Of a stretch of DNA of 64,000 nt, positions 1 to 10,023 are shown one piece after another. A model generated the notes under the pieces. That model saw only the letters and a list, made by a program, of their open reading frames with translations, did no database searches and had not been told where the DNA came from. Position numbers and translations under genes: made by a program. The DNA comes from Nitzschia putrida. Lineage: Eukaryota > Bacillariophyta > Bacillariophyceae > Bacillariales > Bacillariaceae. Each line of letters begins with the position of its first letter. The stretch's first letter is position 1. Location: contig BLYE01000028.1 of NCBI GenBank assembly GCA_016586335.1, positions 124,001 to 188,000 of the forward strand, given 5' to 3'.

Positions 1-1
1 A

Positions 2-505
2 GCCGCAGGAATGTGTACTACGGCGGCTAGCTCCACTCCTCCTTCCACCACTACTTCCACCTCTAACGATCTCAAGACGCCCGAGAAGTTTGTAGGCATT
101 CCTTCCATGTCTCTTCTCTCCCCCTCTCGTTTGTCGTATCTACAATTGGTAGCCAACTTGCAAGAACGTCAGAGTAACCAAGTGGCTTCTCAAGGTCTCT
201 TGGGTCTGCGTGGCCTAGAACCTGATTTTCTATCCTCGCCTTTGTCATTGCGTTCTTTGGCAACTACCAACATTGACAATGTCCTAAAGCAACGAGAACG
301 CATGCTACTTCTATCCAAATTTGTGGACGGTAACTCTCCGTCCTTTATGCGAAGTTCAACCCTTCCCAGCCACTTCGGAGCCAACCCGTGCTGTGCCACA
401 TCTGGTGCCTTCCCGCAACGAAATTCAGATGGCACAGCCTTGTTGTTGGAAGCTGCTATTCGGGAAGTACTGTTGGCTAAGCAACGGGCCGGGGGAGAAT
501 TCTAG
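2..505 (+). CDS. 3' end of unknown protein (partial)
   Basis: The frame is open from the first bases of the window to the TAG at 503-505, so the gene probably begins upstream; the ATG at 11 is only the first in view. The visible 164 residues start with a Ser/Thr/Pro-rich stretch and continue with a Leu/Ser-rich segment that looks partly helical (LSYLQLVANLQERQ, DNVLKQRERMLLLSKF). It ends in a short helix, LLLEAAIREVLLAKQRAG. I recognise no domain. It could be the tail of a regulatory protein, since low-complexity C-termini are common there, but that is a guess. The coding call rests on frame length and the amphipathic segments. Confidence 0.55.
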   Translation, partial: AAGMCTTAASSTPPSTTTSTSNDLKTPEKFVGIPSMSLLSPSRLSYLQLVANLQERQSNQVASQGLLGLRGLEPDFLSSPLSLRSLATTNIDNVLKQRERMLLLSKFVDGNSPSFMRSSTLPSHFGANPCCATSGAFPQRNSDGTALLLEAAIREVLLAKQRAGGEF

Positions 506-2376
506 ACCAGCAATATCCTGCAGGTCGGGGATTACGAAAAGCTACAGCTAGCTATGAAACGTATTTTTAGACGAATCGTGTTATAATAGACTACCACGAA
601 CAATCCTTTGCTTTTTCATCAGGCTTTTTGTTACCGGTAGTTATTACAAACGTTAGTACTAGTAGTTATTAGCACTCGTACACATCCTTCGAGTGTCCTT
701 TTGAGGTGAGGTAGCGTGCCAGAAGAATGCTGTGCATTTTTATTAATTGATACTTTTCGTGACACCACCACCAGCTCAAGAAGGTAAAGCATGAAACATG
801 AGTAAGTATTCACTTCCAATTCTTGTTGAGTTGTCCTTCTTTCAGATAGTAGGTTAGTACCTATATTATCGTTTCATACTATTATTATTGCTGTGATATT
901 ATTGTCCTGGCACGAAGGATTCAATGAGGAGCGACGAGTGAGAAAACTACTACTAGTAAGTACTAAAATAACGAGTAACGAGGTACAACTGAACGAGCCT
1001 TCCTCAACAAGAATAGCTAATGTACGAGAGACACCACTGCTACACAATACCGCTCCAGTTCACAGCTGGAAATAATGCTCACAGTCAATGGTCGACGATG
1101 ATGGTGTTTGATCTAACCAATGAGGAGCAGTGATGAAGAGTGGTCACTTCTTTCCCATGTAGATTATTATTTGTTGATCCATCATTATAGGTGAGGCGCT
1201 CCTACAATGCTCGCATAGTACACATGCCTTCTGAAACCGTACCGTACTACGGTAGAATAGCGGACGTTCCATGCAGCACGGAACATAAGTGTCCTATAGT
1301 GTACTGTACTTACAGTCGAAGCCTACAATGTTAATTTCTACAATATTTTTTGTGATGACAGATGGGATGATGGTCAAAACTGGAGAACTACTAGCTAGGG
1401 GTAGTATCAAGAGAGAACCATAATTAGTCGTTGACCATTGGGTCAGATACAAGCAATCCTACCTGTAAGGTAGCTACTAGCAACCAACTAGGCACATTTC
1501 TTTTAGAGAGACCAGACCTTAAGATGATTTCCTCCACATGGTGCCCACAACATCATCATGATGATTATGGATCCATCGGTTCTGCAAAACAACAGGCCCT
1601 ACCATTATTTCATCGAATTACCGCGATCTAACAATAGCAAGAAAGAAAGAGGAAATCCAAAAGCTCATTCTGGAACGCCCCAAATGAAGAGGAGAAAGTC
1701 TACAACATCATTGATCGTCAACCCACCAAATCCAGCTCTGGTGCTCTTCCAGGAGTGTGATGGTGCAGCAGGCATGCATCTCAAATCTCTACCTCCCCAC
1801 CCGCCGTTGCTGCAGCAGTAGTAGTGGAGGTGGTGTGGTGGAGGAGGAGGAGGAGGAGGAAGAGGAGGAGCCAGTGTTGAAGCAAGAACTCAAGTCATTT
1901 CTGGTGAGTTGTTTTCTACGAAGAAGCATTCACCATCATCTGAATGATGCACGCTGCTATTTCTACGAAGAGGGCCGGAATGACCTTCGCTCTCGTAAGT
2001 ACTTAGTAGATACTCCTTCTTGCGCCAGGTAGAGGGGAAAGTGCATAATTGAAGTGATGTCCCAATGGTGGAAAGACCGTCGCACTGTTTCCAATCAACA
2101 AAGAGACATATAATGGCCTGTGTATCATTAGGCCCAGCAGAAGTGCGTCCTGCCTGGGTTTCGCGGACAATCAAATTATAGAAGCAAATGATTGGTGGGA
2201 ATCGATACGTCTTCCCCCCCCCACACCACATTTCTGATTTCTGGGCCATCAACATAATAGCTTCTCAACCCTGTCAACGACCCTTTTGAAATTCTCACTC
2301 CGTCGTCGACACCATAATCTATCGTCAACGCAATATTAACCGAACCAACCCAATATTGACCTCTCCCAACTAAAGA
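506..2376. other. Intergenic region, no convincing gene
   Basis: About 1.9 kb between two plus-strand genes. It holds short TAC/GTA-rich words such as GTACGGTAG and ACTACTAGTAG, a GGA-repeat run near 1838-1869, and several short open frames with low-complexity translations. The stretch before 2377 is presumably the promoter and 5' UTR of the receptor cyclase, but I see no clear core element. Confidence 0.6.
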
Positions 2377-5300
2377 ATGCTGTTGTTCCTTCGACTCAGC
2401 TTGCTCTCACAAGTGCTCTTTTTGATTGCCTTGACATGCGGCAGAGCCCAAAATGACTGTGATCAATGCAGGGCCCCCATTGAATTCAATTCAGCTTTGC
2501 ACAAATCTAAATACACCATCGGAGTGTTGGCAATCAGTGGAGAGGCTGCCACATATGCGAGGTACACATCTACCTTTCAAGACTACTTGACCGCAACGGC
2601 GGGGACTCGATTCGACCCTCCAATCGAGTTTGAAATCGTCGTCGTCGACTTCCAGGAAATGTACGACCTCTCCGAGACCGAAGGAATCGACTTCAACTTT
2701 GTGAACCCCAGTGCATCAGTTTGTATCAGCGCAGAGTATGGTGCTCAGCAACTCGCTACCATGGTCACCCAAGTCACTGTCGACGGCGAAGATAGCAACC
2801 TTAGCGAATTCGCCGGTCTGATCATAACAAGGGCCGATAACCCAGATATTACTGAAATTGAAGATCTCAAGGACAGAGTAGTAGGAGCGGTGTCGATCTC
2901 AGGTTTTGGAGCTGCTCTTCTTCAGTTCCATGAAATGGAAAAAGCGGGTCTTTCCTACATTAATGCACCCAAGCAGCTGGTCTTTGTGGGCAACCAACCC
3001 AAAATTGTCCAAGGTGTCCTAACAGGTGCTTACGAAGCTGGTTTTGTCCGAACGGGCATGATTGAGAAGACCATTGATCCAGAAACAGGAGAACTTATGG
3101 ATCCCTCTCTTGTCCGCATTTTAGAGGCTCGTCAAGGTGTCAGCAGTGGAGCGGTCTTTCCCTACGTTCATTCCACCCCCTTGTATCCTGAGTGGAGTCT
3201 TGCAGCCCACAAACATGTACATCGCGATGTTTCCCAGGCTGTACAAGAAGCGCTCTATTCTCTTTCCGAGTATGTGGAAGGAACAAGATGTGATGCCACG
3301 GAGAATATCACGGCCCTTGCTGTGCAAGCGCAATCGGATGGTGGCTACAATAGTTTCCAGCCAACTTTGGCGTCGAATGGAGTTCGAGAGATTCTACATG
3401 GAACAGGGTTCATCAATGTCGCCGATGACGGTGTCTGGAAATGTTCTCGCCCTGCCGAACTTTACGAATCTATTGTTTGCCCTGAGGGGTATTTCAAGAA
3501 ATCCGAAGTTTCATTCGCCGCGTCTTGTGCCGAACAAAACTTGACGTGCCCTGAAGGCCTCTCCTGTTCTTGCAAACCTTGTTTCGAGGCCTCTGCCGTC
3601 GAGGTTGCACCAGCGGACGTGTATGAACCTGGATTGGGTTGCGAGAAAATGTCCATCTGTGGTTCGATCCAACAAACGCAGTCGATGCTTTTTAGCGTCG
3701 TGGACAATCAAGAACGGGAAGGTCTCGATATCACTGTCAAAACTTACTCCGGTAGCATTGAGGAGGAACTCACCGTCCGGGCTGGTGATTTTTCTAACGT
3801 TTACGAGTTCAACTTCAGCGCCAAACGAGTTGGGACCGCCATTCTCGAGATTTATGTCGGTGACGAACAAATCCCCACGTCGCCCATCCGAGTTCAAGTC
3901 ACAGATCGTGATTGCGGAGACTACTCTGACAGTGAATACCGAGTTGCCAATGCCGATGGAGAGTGCGTGTGCTCTGACTCATCGTATGACATGTTCGGTC
4001 GTTGCATCTCCCGTGCCACTTTTTACCTTGCCATTTTCATTCCTGTGGCATGTTTGCTTGCGTCTCTAGTGGTGATGTACATCCGCCGCAAAATGGCAGA
4101 AGCCGACCTTTTCTGGCAAATTGATTCAGAGGAAGTCAAGGTATTTGAACCCAAGAAAGTCATTGGAAAGGGTGTTACAGGTTTGGTTGTCCTCGCCGAG
4201 TACCGTGGGTCAAAGGTTGCTGTCAAGCAGGGAATTCGACGAGACAACGACAAACACGGCAAAGGGAAGCATAAGGACGAAAGTGGAGCCACAGAAGACA
4301 TGCACGATGATGATGATGTGGAGCAACCAAAGAGACGCCACCGACTAACATCGGTATATGAGTTGAACTCTGCTGGTTTTGCCATGTATGGAGTTAATGT
4401 TCTTTCAAAGAGCAGAAGCACGCTTTCGAAGCCCACTGTCGGCTCATTGGAAACGGAGTTCCAACGTGAAATGCGTGTTCTTTCTCAGTTGCGTCATCCC
4501 AACATCGTCACTATGATGGGAGCTGTCGTTGCCAACAAGTCACAACCTGTCATCGTTATGGAGTACATGGAACATGGTTCCCTTCGGGCCGTGCTTCAAA
4601 ATCCGACAATCGAGATTGGAGGTGAGCTTCACCTCAGTATGCTTCGTGACATCTCACAGGGTGTCCGATTCTTGCACTCTTGCAAACCAACCATTGTACA
4701 TGGTGACCTGAAGTCTGCCAACATCTTGATCGATTCCACCTTCCGTGTCAAACTTTCTGATATTGTATTGACCAATCGCGGGCGCGTGACTGGAACACCG
4801 CTTTGGATTGCCCCTGAGTTGTTGCGAGGTGAATGTGCGAACACGACGGCAAGTGACATGTATTCGTTGGGGATTGTTCTGAGCGAAATGTACACCCGTA
4901 CCGACCCTTACAATGAAGCTACAGAAGAAGATGAAGAACTGATTGGTCAAATCGCAGACCCTGCTGTGAACCGACGACCCATCCTTCCACCAGGCGTTCC
5001 ATCCAAGATGAAGAAACTGATCAAATTCTTGTGGCATAGCGATTCTTCTCTTCGCCCTACGGCGGAGGAATTTGACAACCGTGTTCAAGAACTTGATGTA
5101 CAATCTGTTCGCGTTACCACTCGGAACAACGGCTCCAATGGCATGGCTGGAGAGGGGTTGTATCGCCGTCGCACTCAACAAGACCAAGCGCGAGATGACT
5201 TTGTTTACCAAGCGTTCCCCCGCCATGTGGCTGACAAGCTCAAGGCCGGACGTCGCATTGAACCAGAGAGTCATCCTATGGTCACAATTTTCTTTGCAGA

Positions 5301-5835
5301 CATTGTGGGATTCAATGAAATCCAGTCGTCAGTTCCACCACTCAAAGTTTCGAGTATGCTGGACCGCTTGTATTTGAAGTTTGATATGTTGGCTCGGAAG
5401 CACGAAGTTTTCAAGGTCGAAACCGTGGGAGATGCCTACATGTGCGCTTCCAATCTGTCTTCAGATCAAGACGATGATCACGTGAAACGAATTGCATTGT
5501 TAGCTTTGGATGTTATTCGTTTGGCCAATGAAACGTTGATCGACGAGGAAAACCCAGAGCTGGGCCACGTGGAGATCCGGGTTGGCTTCCATTCTGGAGC
5601 CGTAGTGTCTAATGTGGTGGGATCACTGAACCCCAGATTCGGTCTTTTTGGAGACACGGTGAATGTAGCAAGTCAAATGGAGAACTCGAGTTCCGCTGGA
5701 AAGATCCTTTGTTCCGATGCTTCGGCAGTGTTGCTGGAGCAACAGGCTCCCGAGCTAGAGGTATCAGTGCGAGGTATGGTCAACGTAAAGGGACGTGGAC
5801 CCCTGACAACTCATTGGGTCACTCGATGGAGCTAA
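2377..5835 (+). CDS. Receptor guanylate cyclase with PhnD-like ectodomain and kinase-homology domain
   Basis: A single-exon 1152-residue type I membrane protein. A signal peptide (about 1-24) is followed by a PhnD-type phosphonate/phosphate-binding-like domain (about 45-290; NFVNPSASVC, GLIITRADNPDI, EAGFVRTGMIE). Next come a Cys-rich stretch (about 365-425), a filamin-like Ig segment (about 430-510; QIPTSPIRVQV), a small Cys-rich module and one membrane helix (about 548-570). Inside the cell lie a kinase-like domain (about 588-905; GKGVTGLV loop, VAVKQ lysine, HGDLKSAN) and a class III cyclase domain (about 965-1150; FADIVGF and KVETVGDAYM, the two metal aspartates). The Glu of KVETVGDAYM is the residue typical of guanylate rather than adenylate cyclases. 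The layout parallels animal receptor guanylate cyclases but with a bacterial-type sensor. Odd points: DFG is replaced by DIV, and the usual NxxSR transition-state arginine is Gln (NVASQME). Predicted to make cGMP in response to an extracellular ligand; ligand and activity are inference. Confidence 0.9.
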   Translation: MLLFLRLSLLSQVLFLIALTCGRAQNDCDQCRAPIEFNSALHKSKYTIGVLAISGEAATYARYTSTFQDYLTATAGTRFDPPIEFEIVVVDFQEMYDLSETEGIDFNFVNPSASVCISAEYGAQQLATMVTQVTVDGEDSNLSEFAGLIITRADNPDITEIEDLKDRVVGAVSISGFGAALLQFHEMEKAGLSYINAPKQLVFVGNQPKIVQGVLTGAYEAGFVRTGMIEKTIDPETGELMDPSLVRILEARQGVSSGAVFPYVHSTPLYPEWSLAAHKHVHRDVSQAVQEALYSLSEYVEGTRCDATENITALAVQAQSDGGYNSFQPTLASNGVREILHGTGFINVADDGVWKCSRPAELYESIVCPEGYFKKSEVSFAASCAEQNLTCPEGLSCSCKPCFEASAVEVAPADVYEPGLGCEKMSICGSIQQTQSMLFSVVDNQEREGLDITVKTYSGSIEEELTVRAGDFSNVYEFNFSAKRVGTAILEIYVGDEQIPTSPIRVQVTDRDCGDYSDSEYRVANADGECVCSDSSYDMFGRCISRATFYLAIFIPVACLLASLVVMYIRRKMAEADLFWQIDSEEVKVFEPKKVIGKGVTGLVVLAEYRGSKVAVKQGIRRDNDKHGKGKHKDESGATEDMHDDDDVEQPKRRHRLTSVYELNSAGFAMYGVNVLSKSRSTLSKPTVGSLETEFQREMRVLSQLRHPNIVTMMGAVVANKSQPVIVMEYMEHGSLRAVLQNPTIEIGGELHLSMLRDISQGVRFLHSCKPTIVHGDLKSANILIDSTFRVKLSDIVLTNRGRVTGTPLWIAPELLRGECANTTASDMYSLGIVLSEMYTRTDPYNEATEEDEELIGQIADPAVNRRPILPPGVPSKMKKLIKFLWHSDSSLRPTAEEFDNRVQELDVQSVRVTTRNNGSNGMAGEGLYRRRTQQDQARDDFVYQAFPRHVADKLKAGRRIEPESHPMVTIFFADIVGFNEIQSSVPPLKVSSMLDRLYLKFDMLARKHEVFKVETVGDAYMCASNLSSDQDDDHVKRIALLALDVIRLANETLIDEENPELGHVEIRVGFHSGAVVSNVVGSLNPRFGLFGDTVNVASQMENSSSAGKILCSDASAVLLEQQAPELEVSVRGMVNVKGRGPLTTHWVTRWS

Positions 5836-6191
5836 AGTGATTCTGCGAAGATTTGCTAGCGAATCAAACGTACTCTAGGGAAAAAGTATAGTTAGTGAGG
5901 CTCGGTGTACTGCAATGAGGCAAATAGATTCTCGAATGAGTGAGCTCGGATCCTGACTTGTTAGTGGGCAATGTTGATGGATTGTCACAAGTTACGGCCT
6001 CTTGTAGCAGACAGAACAATGTGCATACAAGCTAGAGGATTGTTCTGACCTCTCCTCCCTTCTGGTTTTCCAGAATTCAATGACCAGAGTATGAACCATC
6101 AGCTTCACCTATCAGGAAGGAAGTTCCAACCTAGAAGTTGTGTAATTGAAGTCTCTATAGTACGGTAGCTGCGTAGTTACATGTGAACTCT
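5836..6191. other. Intergenic region between convergent genes
   Basis: 356 bp separating the cyclase stop from the stop of the minus-strand Ser-rich gene. It must hold both 3' UTRs and termination signals. I see no gene or repeat. Confidence 0.6.
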
Positions 6192-6950
6192 CTAGTTGCG
6201 GGTCAGTTTGCCCGACCCAAAGCCATGTACCAACCGTGATGATGGTTGTGCACCACTGCTGACAGTGCGACGAGCAGGAGCCATAGAACCCAATGCTTGT
6301 CGAAGGCGCTCGGACTTGAGAGAGGAGGATCGTAGCTTTTCTCCTGTCTCTTCAGGCCCCCAACAGGGCGTGGGCAAATCTAGAATGTTCTTGGGAGATC
6401 GTGGCCCAAGACTGGCCAAACTGAGACTCCTAGAGTTCCCTTGCCCTTGAGGCGATAAGACCCGGCTTGGGAGCTTGGGAGGACCTGCAGGCATGACTGT
6501 GTTGGACGTTGATCGCGTTAAAGATGCCCTGGAATCCTTCTCCATGAGAAGAGGATTCATCACAGGGACACTGGTAGAACTCCTCTGTAGAGGCCGGCTG
6601 GGGCATGGAAGGAAACTCATCTCCTGACTTCCTGACCCTCCTCGAATGGTGGCAGCGTTATCCCAGGAGGCATTCTTGCTTCGAGATGGAGGAACCGTCA
6701 TCAGAGAGGAACGGCGAGGTTTCGTTGAGGCCATGGAAACTCCACTGGAGCGGCGACTCAGTGTTGGTTGAGAGTTCCAACGAGAAGCCAAGTGACAATC
6801 GGAAGATGGGGAAGTCATACTAGCAAAGCTCTCCGAGTTGTGGAGACGGTTCTCTTCTGTCAATTGAGCATTGTCGTGAATGATTACAATGGAGTCTCGC
6901 TTCAAATCATTCTCCTCCATCAACGTTCCCAGAAAAGCGTTCAATGCCAT
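6192..6950 (-). CDS. Ser-rich unknown protein
   Basis: An ATG-started frame of 252 residues (start codon 6948-6950). The first 30 residues look ordered (MALNAFLGTLMEENDLKRDS); the rest is Ser/Pro/Arg-rich and probably disordered. It has many basic-directed phosphorylation-like sites (SRRSSGVS, PRRSSLMT, RSSTSVPV, TRSTSNTV), suggesting a substrate of basophilic kinases. No enzyme motif, signal peptide or membrane helix is seen. It is convergent with the receptor cyclase. The function is unknown. The coding call rests on the long frame with a normal ATG and consistent composition, and is moderate. Confidence 0.6.
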   Translation of the reverse strand: MALNAFLGTLMEENDLKRDSIVIIHDNAQLTEENRLHNSESFASMTSPSSDCHLASRWNSQPTLSRRSSGVSMASTKPRRSSLMTVPPSRSKNASWDNAATIRGGSGSQEMSFLPCPSRPLQRSSTSVPVMNPLLMEKDSRASLTRSTSNTVMPAGPPKLPSRVLSPQGQGNSRSLSLASLGPRSPKNILDLPTPCWGPEETGEKLRSSSLKSERLRQALGSMAPARRTVSSGAQPSSRLVHGFGSGKLTRN

Positions 6951-8097
6951 GTTGTTTCCTAAAGTTTCACTTGTACTAACAGCAGCAACGTTGTATCGAC
7001 AATAATATCACTTGTAACCGACCAAAGTACAATATAGCTGGCTGTCAATCCAGAAGTTTGGTGTCACGGAAGCAGGTTGTGGTTTGGAGCAAGACCTGAC
7101 AGGTACTCGTTGTGAGTGAGTTGGGTTGTGCAAAGTTGTTGAGAATATAAGCTATGGACGCGTTGACCTTTGCGGCGTTCTTTCCAGTGGTCGAGATATT
7201 CCAGGTACAAACCAAAATGGCCCTGCGACAATGTCCCTTTCCTTGCCAAATGTGGCTTTGGAAAGAGAGTACAAGTGCACATGATATTTTCTCTTTGAAC
7301 CTGTTAAATCACCGCCACTTGCCCGGGTTTCTCCGAAGCCAAGACTTGCAGTTCCTTAAGAAAACCGTGTCTTTCGATCACTTGATGGTACATGTTTATC
7401 GAGTCCAAGTCCCGTGGTAGTGCTACAGCCCCCTACAGCACTACAACACTATATAACACACAGTGAGACTGTTGTATTTGCACGATGACTTCTATTCGTA
7501 ATTGGGACCAGGTTATATATGGCGATCTTGAGCCTCTTGATCATAATGGATCACGTGCCGACGAAGCCACAAAGCGTGGCCTATATGTCAGAGGAATATC
7601 AAGTCATTGTATTCTGTGGATGTCACAGCTATGCATAACCCCTAACCTTGAATGATTGTGAAGGGCCCCCAAGCCGAACAATTATAGGAAGTTTGTTCCT
7701 GAACTTGATTCGTTCCGAGAATCTATATTCCCAGCCATTATTGTGGGCACTTTTTACATCGGCATAGTTTGCGTTTTGCGGCAACCTTCTCCTTTTGAAC
7801 CAAAATTGTCCGACAATGGACGGAAATACAAAATGGATAGGTATTAGTACTCGTACATAGTCGTGCCCATAATCATGGGTTGGATGCTGGACAGCAACAC
7901 CTTCTCCTCTTCCACCGTCAACTAAGGAAAACATCACTGCATTAAGAATGGCACCTTCATTGGATTTTTTGCCTATCTTTTGTTCCCAGTTCCATTCTCT
8001 TTCTATGTTTGTTGTGGTCTACAAATACCGGCATTTCCAGTAGTAGCACCTTATTTACTGCTGTTGCATCAATATTTTGCCGTCATCTTTGCTCATG
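6951..8097. other. Intergenic region, no convincing gene
   Basis: About 1.15 kb upstream of the Ser-rich gene and downstream of the CobW gene (both minus strand). Only short open frames without recognisable features are present. Confidence 0.55.
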
Positions 8098-9624
8098 CTA
8101 GCATGATGGTGGACTTTCACTCTCGTTTTTCGACAGGCAATGGTCCAAAGCATCCTTTAAGAGTTCCTGAGTGGCAACATCCGCGTAGCCTTCACCGATG
8201 AAGACGAGTTCTTGTCGTCTGTCCCCAATACCAGTGCTGTCCATGTTCTCGCCTAGAAAGTCAGCTAGAATGTAGTCTTCAACACCTTCTGGCCAGTCTT
8301 GACGAGGAATCGTAGCCCACCATTGGCCGACACATTGCAAATCCAGCACCTTGCCAGATTGACTCCAATAATAACAATTTTGATGAGAGTTGGCGAACCA
8401 CACAAAACCCTTGGAACGGAGGCATTGCTTCAAGACATGGCTTAATCTTGGAAACTTGGATTCTAGCAAGAGCAATGTTTGGGATAGGCTCTCGGTGGAA
8501 CGAGACGCCAAATGCGTATCAATACATTTCGATGAGAGCGGTAGCTGGTGTATAAAGCCAAACAATCTTTCAGGGTGAAACGGCTTTCTTGCTCGATACA
8601 CAAACGTTCCTATTCTACTGGTAGCACCAGTCGAGGGCACCTGCTGATGGCCTGTATCCGTCTTTGGGTCATGGTGATGGTCGTCAAAATGAAACAAGAA
8701 ATCACGATGATCATCCAAAAGACCAGTACTAGCCACTCCTTCTCCCCCTGCCGCTCCCAAAAGATGGTCGAGAGAAACGTTTGCATATATTGTTGGAATC
8801 AGTCGAACACCAGGATTCATTTGATGGATTATGTTTTGTACTCGTTGGATAGAGGAAGGGTTTGTATCGATCAAATCCATTTTGTTGAGTATCACAATGT
8901 CGGCCACTTCAGTTTGACTAGTGAGCAAGTCTGCGACTCCTTTTGAAGTGCCGTCTTGCTCCACGCCCGCCGCCTTATTAGTAAACGGGGTCGGTGGGCC
9001 TGTCACGGAGTCCCCAATCAATTCGTCAACAGCAAATTTAGTGGAATGCAAATACGTCTCGTAAGAACTGGCATCCAACACTGTAATCATGGTATCGAGA
9101 GTAACTTGGTCCATGAGCGGCACTTGCATGGCTGATGCCTCTTGAAACAGTGTTCGTACCGACCTAGGATCAGCCACTCCTGACATCTCCACCACAATAT
9201 GATCCAGGGGCGCCCCATGTGATAATCGTCTCATCTCACTGAATGAAACCATTTGACTTATGGATCTGAGCAATTCCTCTCGTTGGGTACAACACGCACA
9301 TCCATTTTGCAACTGAATCATGGTGGTGTCACCTTGTGTATCGGGCAAACCATTGGCAAGCAAAAGGCGCGCATCAATGTTGACGCTTGCGAGGTCATTG
9401 ACCACTACACCAATCCGCAAGCCCTGATTGTTATGAAGGATGTGTTCGAGTAAGGTTGTTTTGCCAGCTCCCAAGAATCCTGACAGCACGGTAACAGGGA
9501 TTGGGTTGAAAGCAAGAGCTCCTGGCAGCGAGACTAATGAAACCAATAATACTACCTGTACCGGTAGTGATACCACCAGTGACAACAGCAACAACGACCA
9601 ACTCCAAAAGTAGTACAAACTCAT
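8098..9624 (-). CDS. CobW/COG0523-family metal-chaperone GTPase, possibly plastid-targeted
   Basis: A 508-residue G3E GTPase of the CobW/ZNG1 type, which uses GTP to deliver a metal (often zinc) to client proteins. Seen: Walker A SGFLGAGKTT (about 48-57), the family CxCC metal motif GCACC, a Walker B-like VVEMSGVADP, the guanine-specificity motif ILNKMD, a His-rich run (FDDHHHD) and a CobW C-terminal domain ending in GDRRQELVFIG. The frame runs further upstream without an ATG, so I chose the ATG at 9622-9624. This start gives a strong hydrophobic signal peptide ending LPGALAFNP, like the ASAFAP motif of diatom plastid preproteins. The GTPase domain begins almost immediately after it, leaving little room for a transit peptide, so plastid, ER and secretory destinations are all possible. 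It is divergent from the next gene across 399 bp. Confidence 0.88.
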   Translation of the reverse strand: MSLYYFWSWSLLLLSLVVSLPVQVVLLVSLVSLPGALAFNPIPVTVLSGFLGAGKTTLLEHILHNNQGLRIGVVVNDLASVNIDARLLLANGLPDTQGDTTMIQLQNGCACCTQREELLRSISQMVSFSEMRRLSHGAPLDHIVVEMSGVADPRSVRTLFQEASAMQVPLMDQVTLDTMITVLDASSYETYLHSTKFAVDELIGDSVTGPPTPFTNKAAGVEQDGTSKGVADLLTSQTEVADIVILNKMDLIDTNPSSIQRVQNIIHQMNPGVRLIPTIYANVSLDHLLGAAGGEGVASTGLLDDHRDFLFHFDDHHHDPKTDTGHQQVPSTGATSRIGTFVYRARKPFHPERLFGFIHQLPLSSKCIDTHLASRSTESLSQTLLLLESKFPRLSHVLKQCLRSKGFVWFANSHQNCYYWSQSGKVLDLQCVGQWWATIPRQDWPEGVEDYILADFLGENMDSTGIGDRRQELVFIGEGYADVATQELLKDALDHCLSKNESESPPSC

Positions 9625-10023
9625 TAGGTTTGAAGCGCGCGATGGGTTGTGGTACAGGTACTGTACGAGTAGTGTACTGTACAATTGCACTACCGCAGCA
9701 ACATGATGGTTGTAACTTTTGTGCAGCCTTCCTTTTGTGCTTTGTGCAAAAACCGATTTTTGGCGGTGATGCAACGGCACACACTTGTGTACTCGTACCT
9801 ACGATTGTAACACTCATACCATCATTCTGGGTTTTGTTTCGCCAAAAACAATTGCTAGTTTGGATCCTGCTAGCCCCTGCGCTACGAGTACTCGTACGGT
9901 TCCTGATGAACCATATAAAGCAGCTACGAGTAGAGTACTCGTACATGCACAAGAGAGGCGATCGTACAACAAAGGACAGCGAATGTACAGTACATCTCCG
10001 GTAGAGTAGTGTTGCAATCCATC
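9625..10023. promoter_or_regulatory. Shared divergent promoter region with TACGAG/CTCGTA palindromes
   Basis: 399 bp between the start codons of two divergent genes, both predicted to carry plastid-type presequences. It contains a perfect 14-bp palindrome TACGAGTACTCGTA (9883-9896), an interrupted inverted pair TACGAG...CTCGTA (about 9924-9942), a single CTCGTAC near 9790, and GTACTGTAC-type words near 9657-9680. That this region drives both genes follows from position only. That the palindromes bind a factor is inference. Confidence 0.5.

Noticed and set aside
1757..2032. 91-residue frame with a polyglutamate run
   Set aside because: It depends on a GGA microsatellite; nothing else supports coding.
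9625..9780. Upstream extension of the CobW frame
   Set aside because: It has no ATG and would hide the signal peptide; the ATG at 9622-9624 is preferred.
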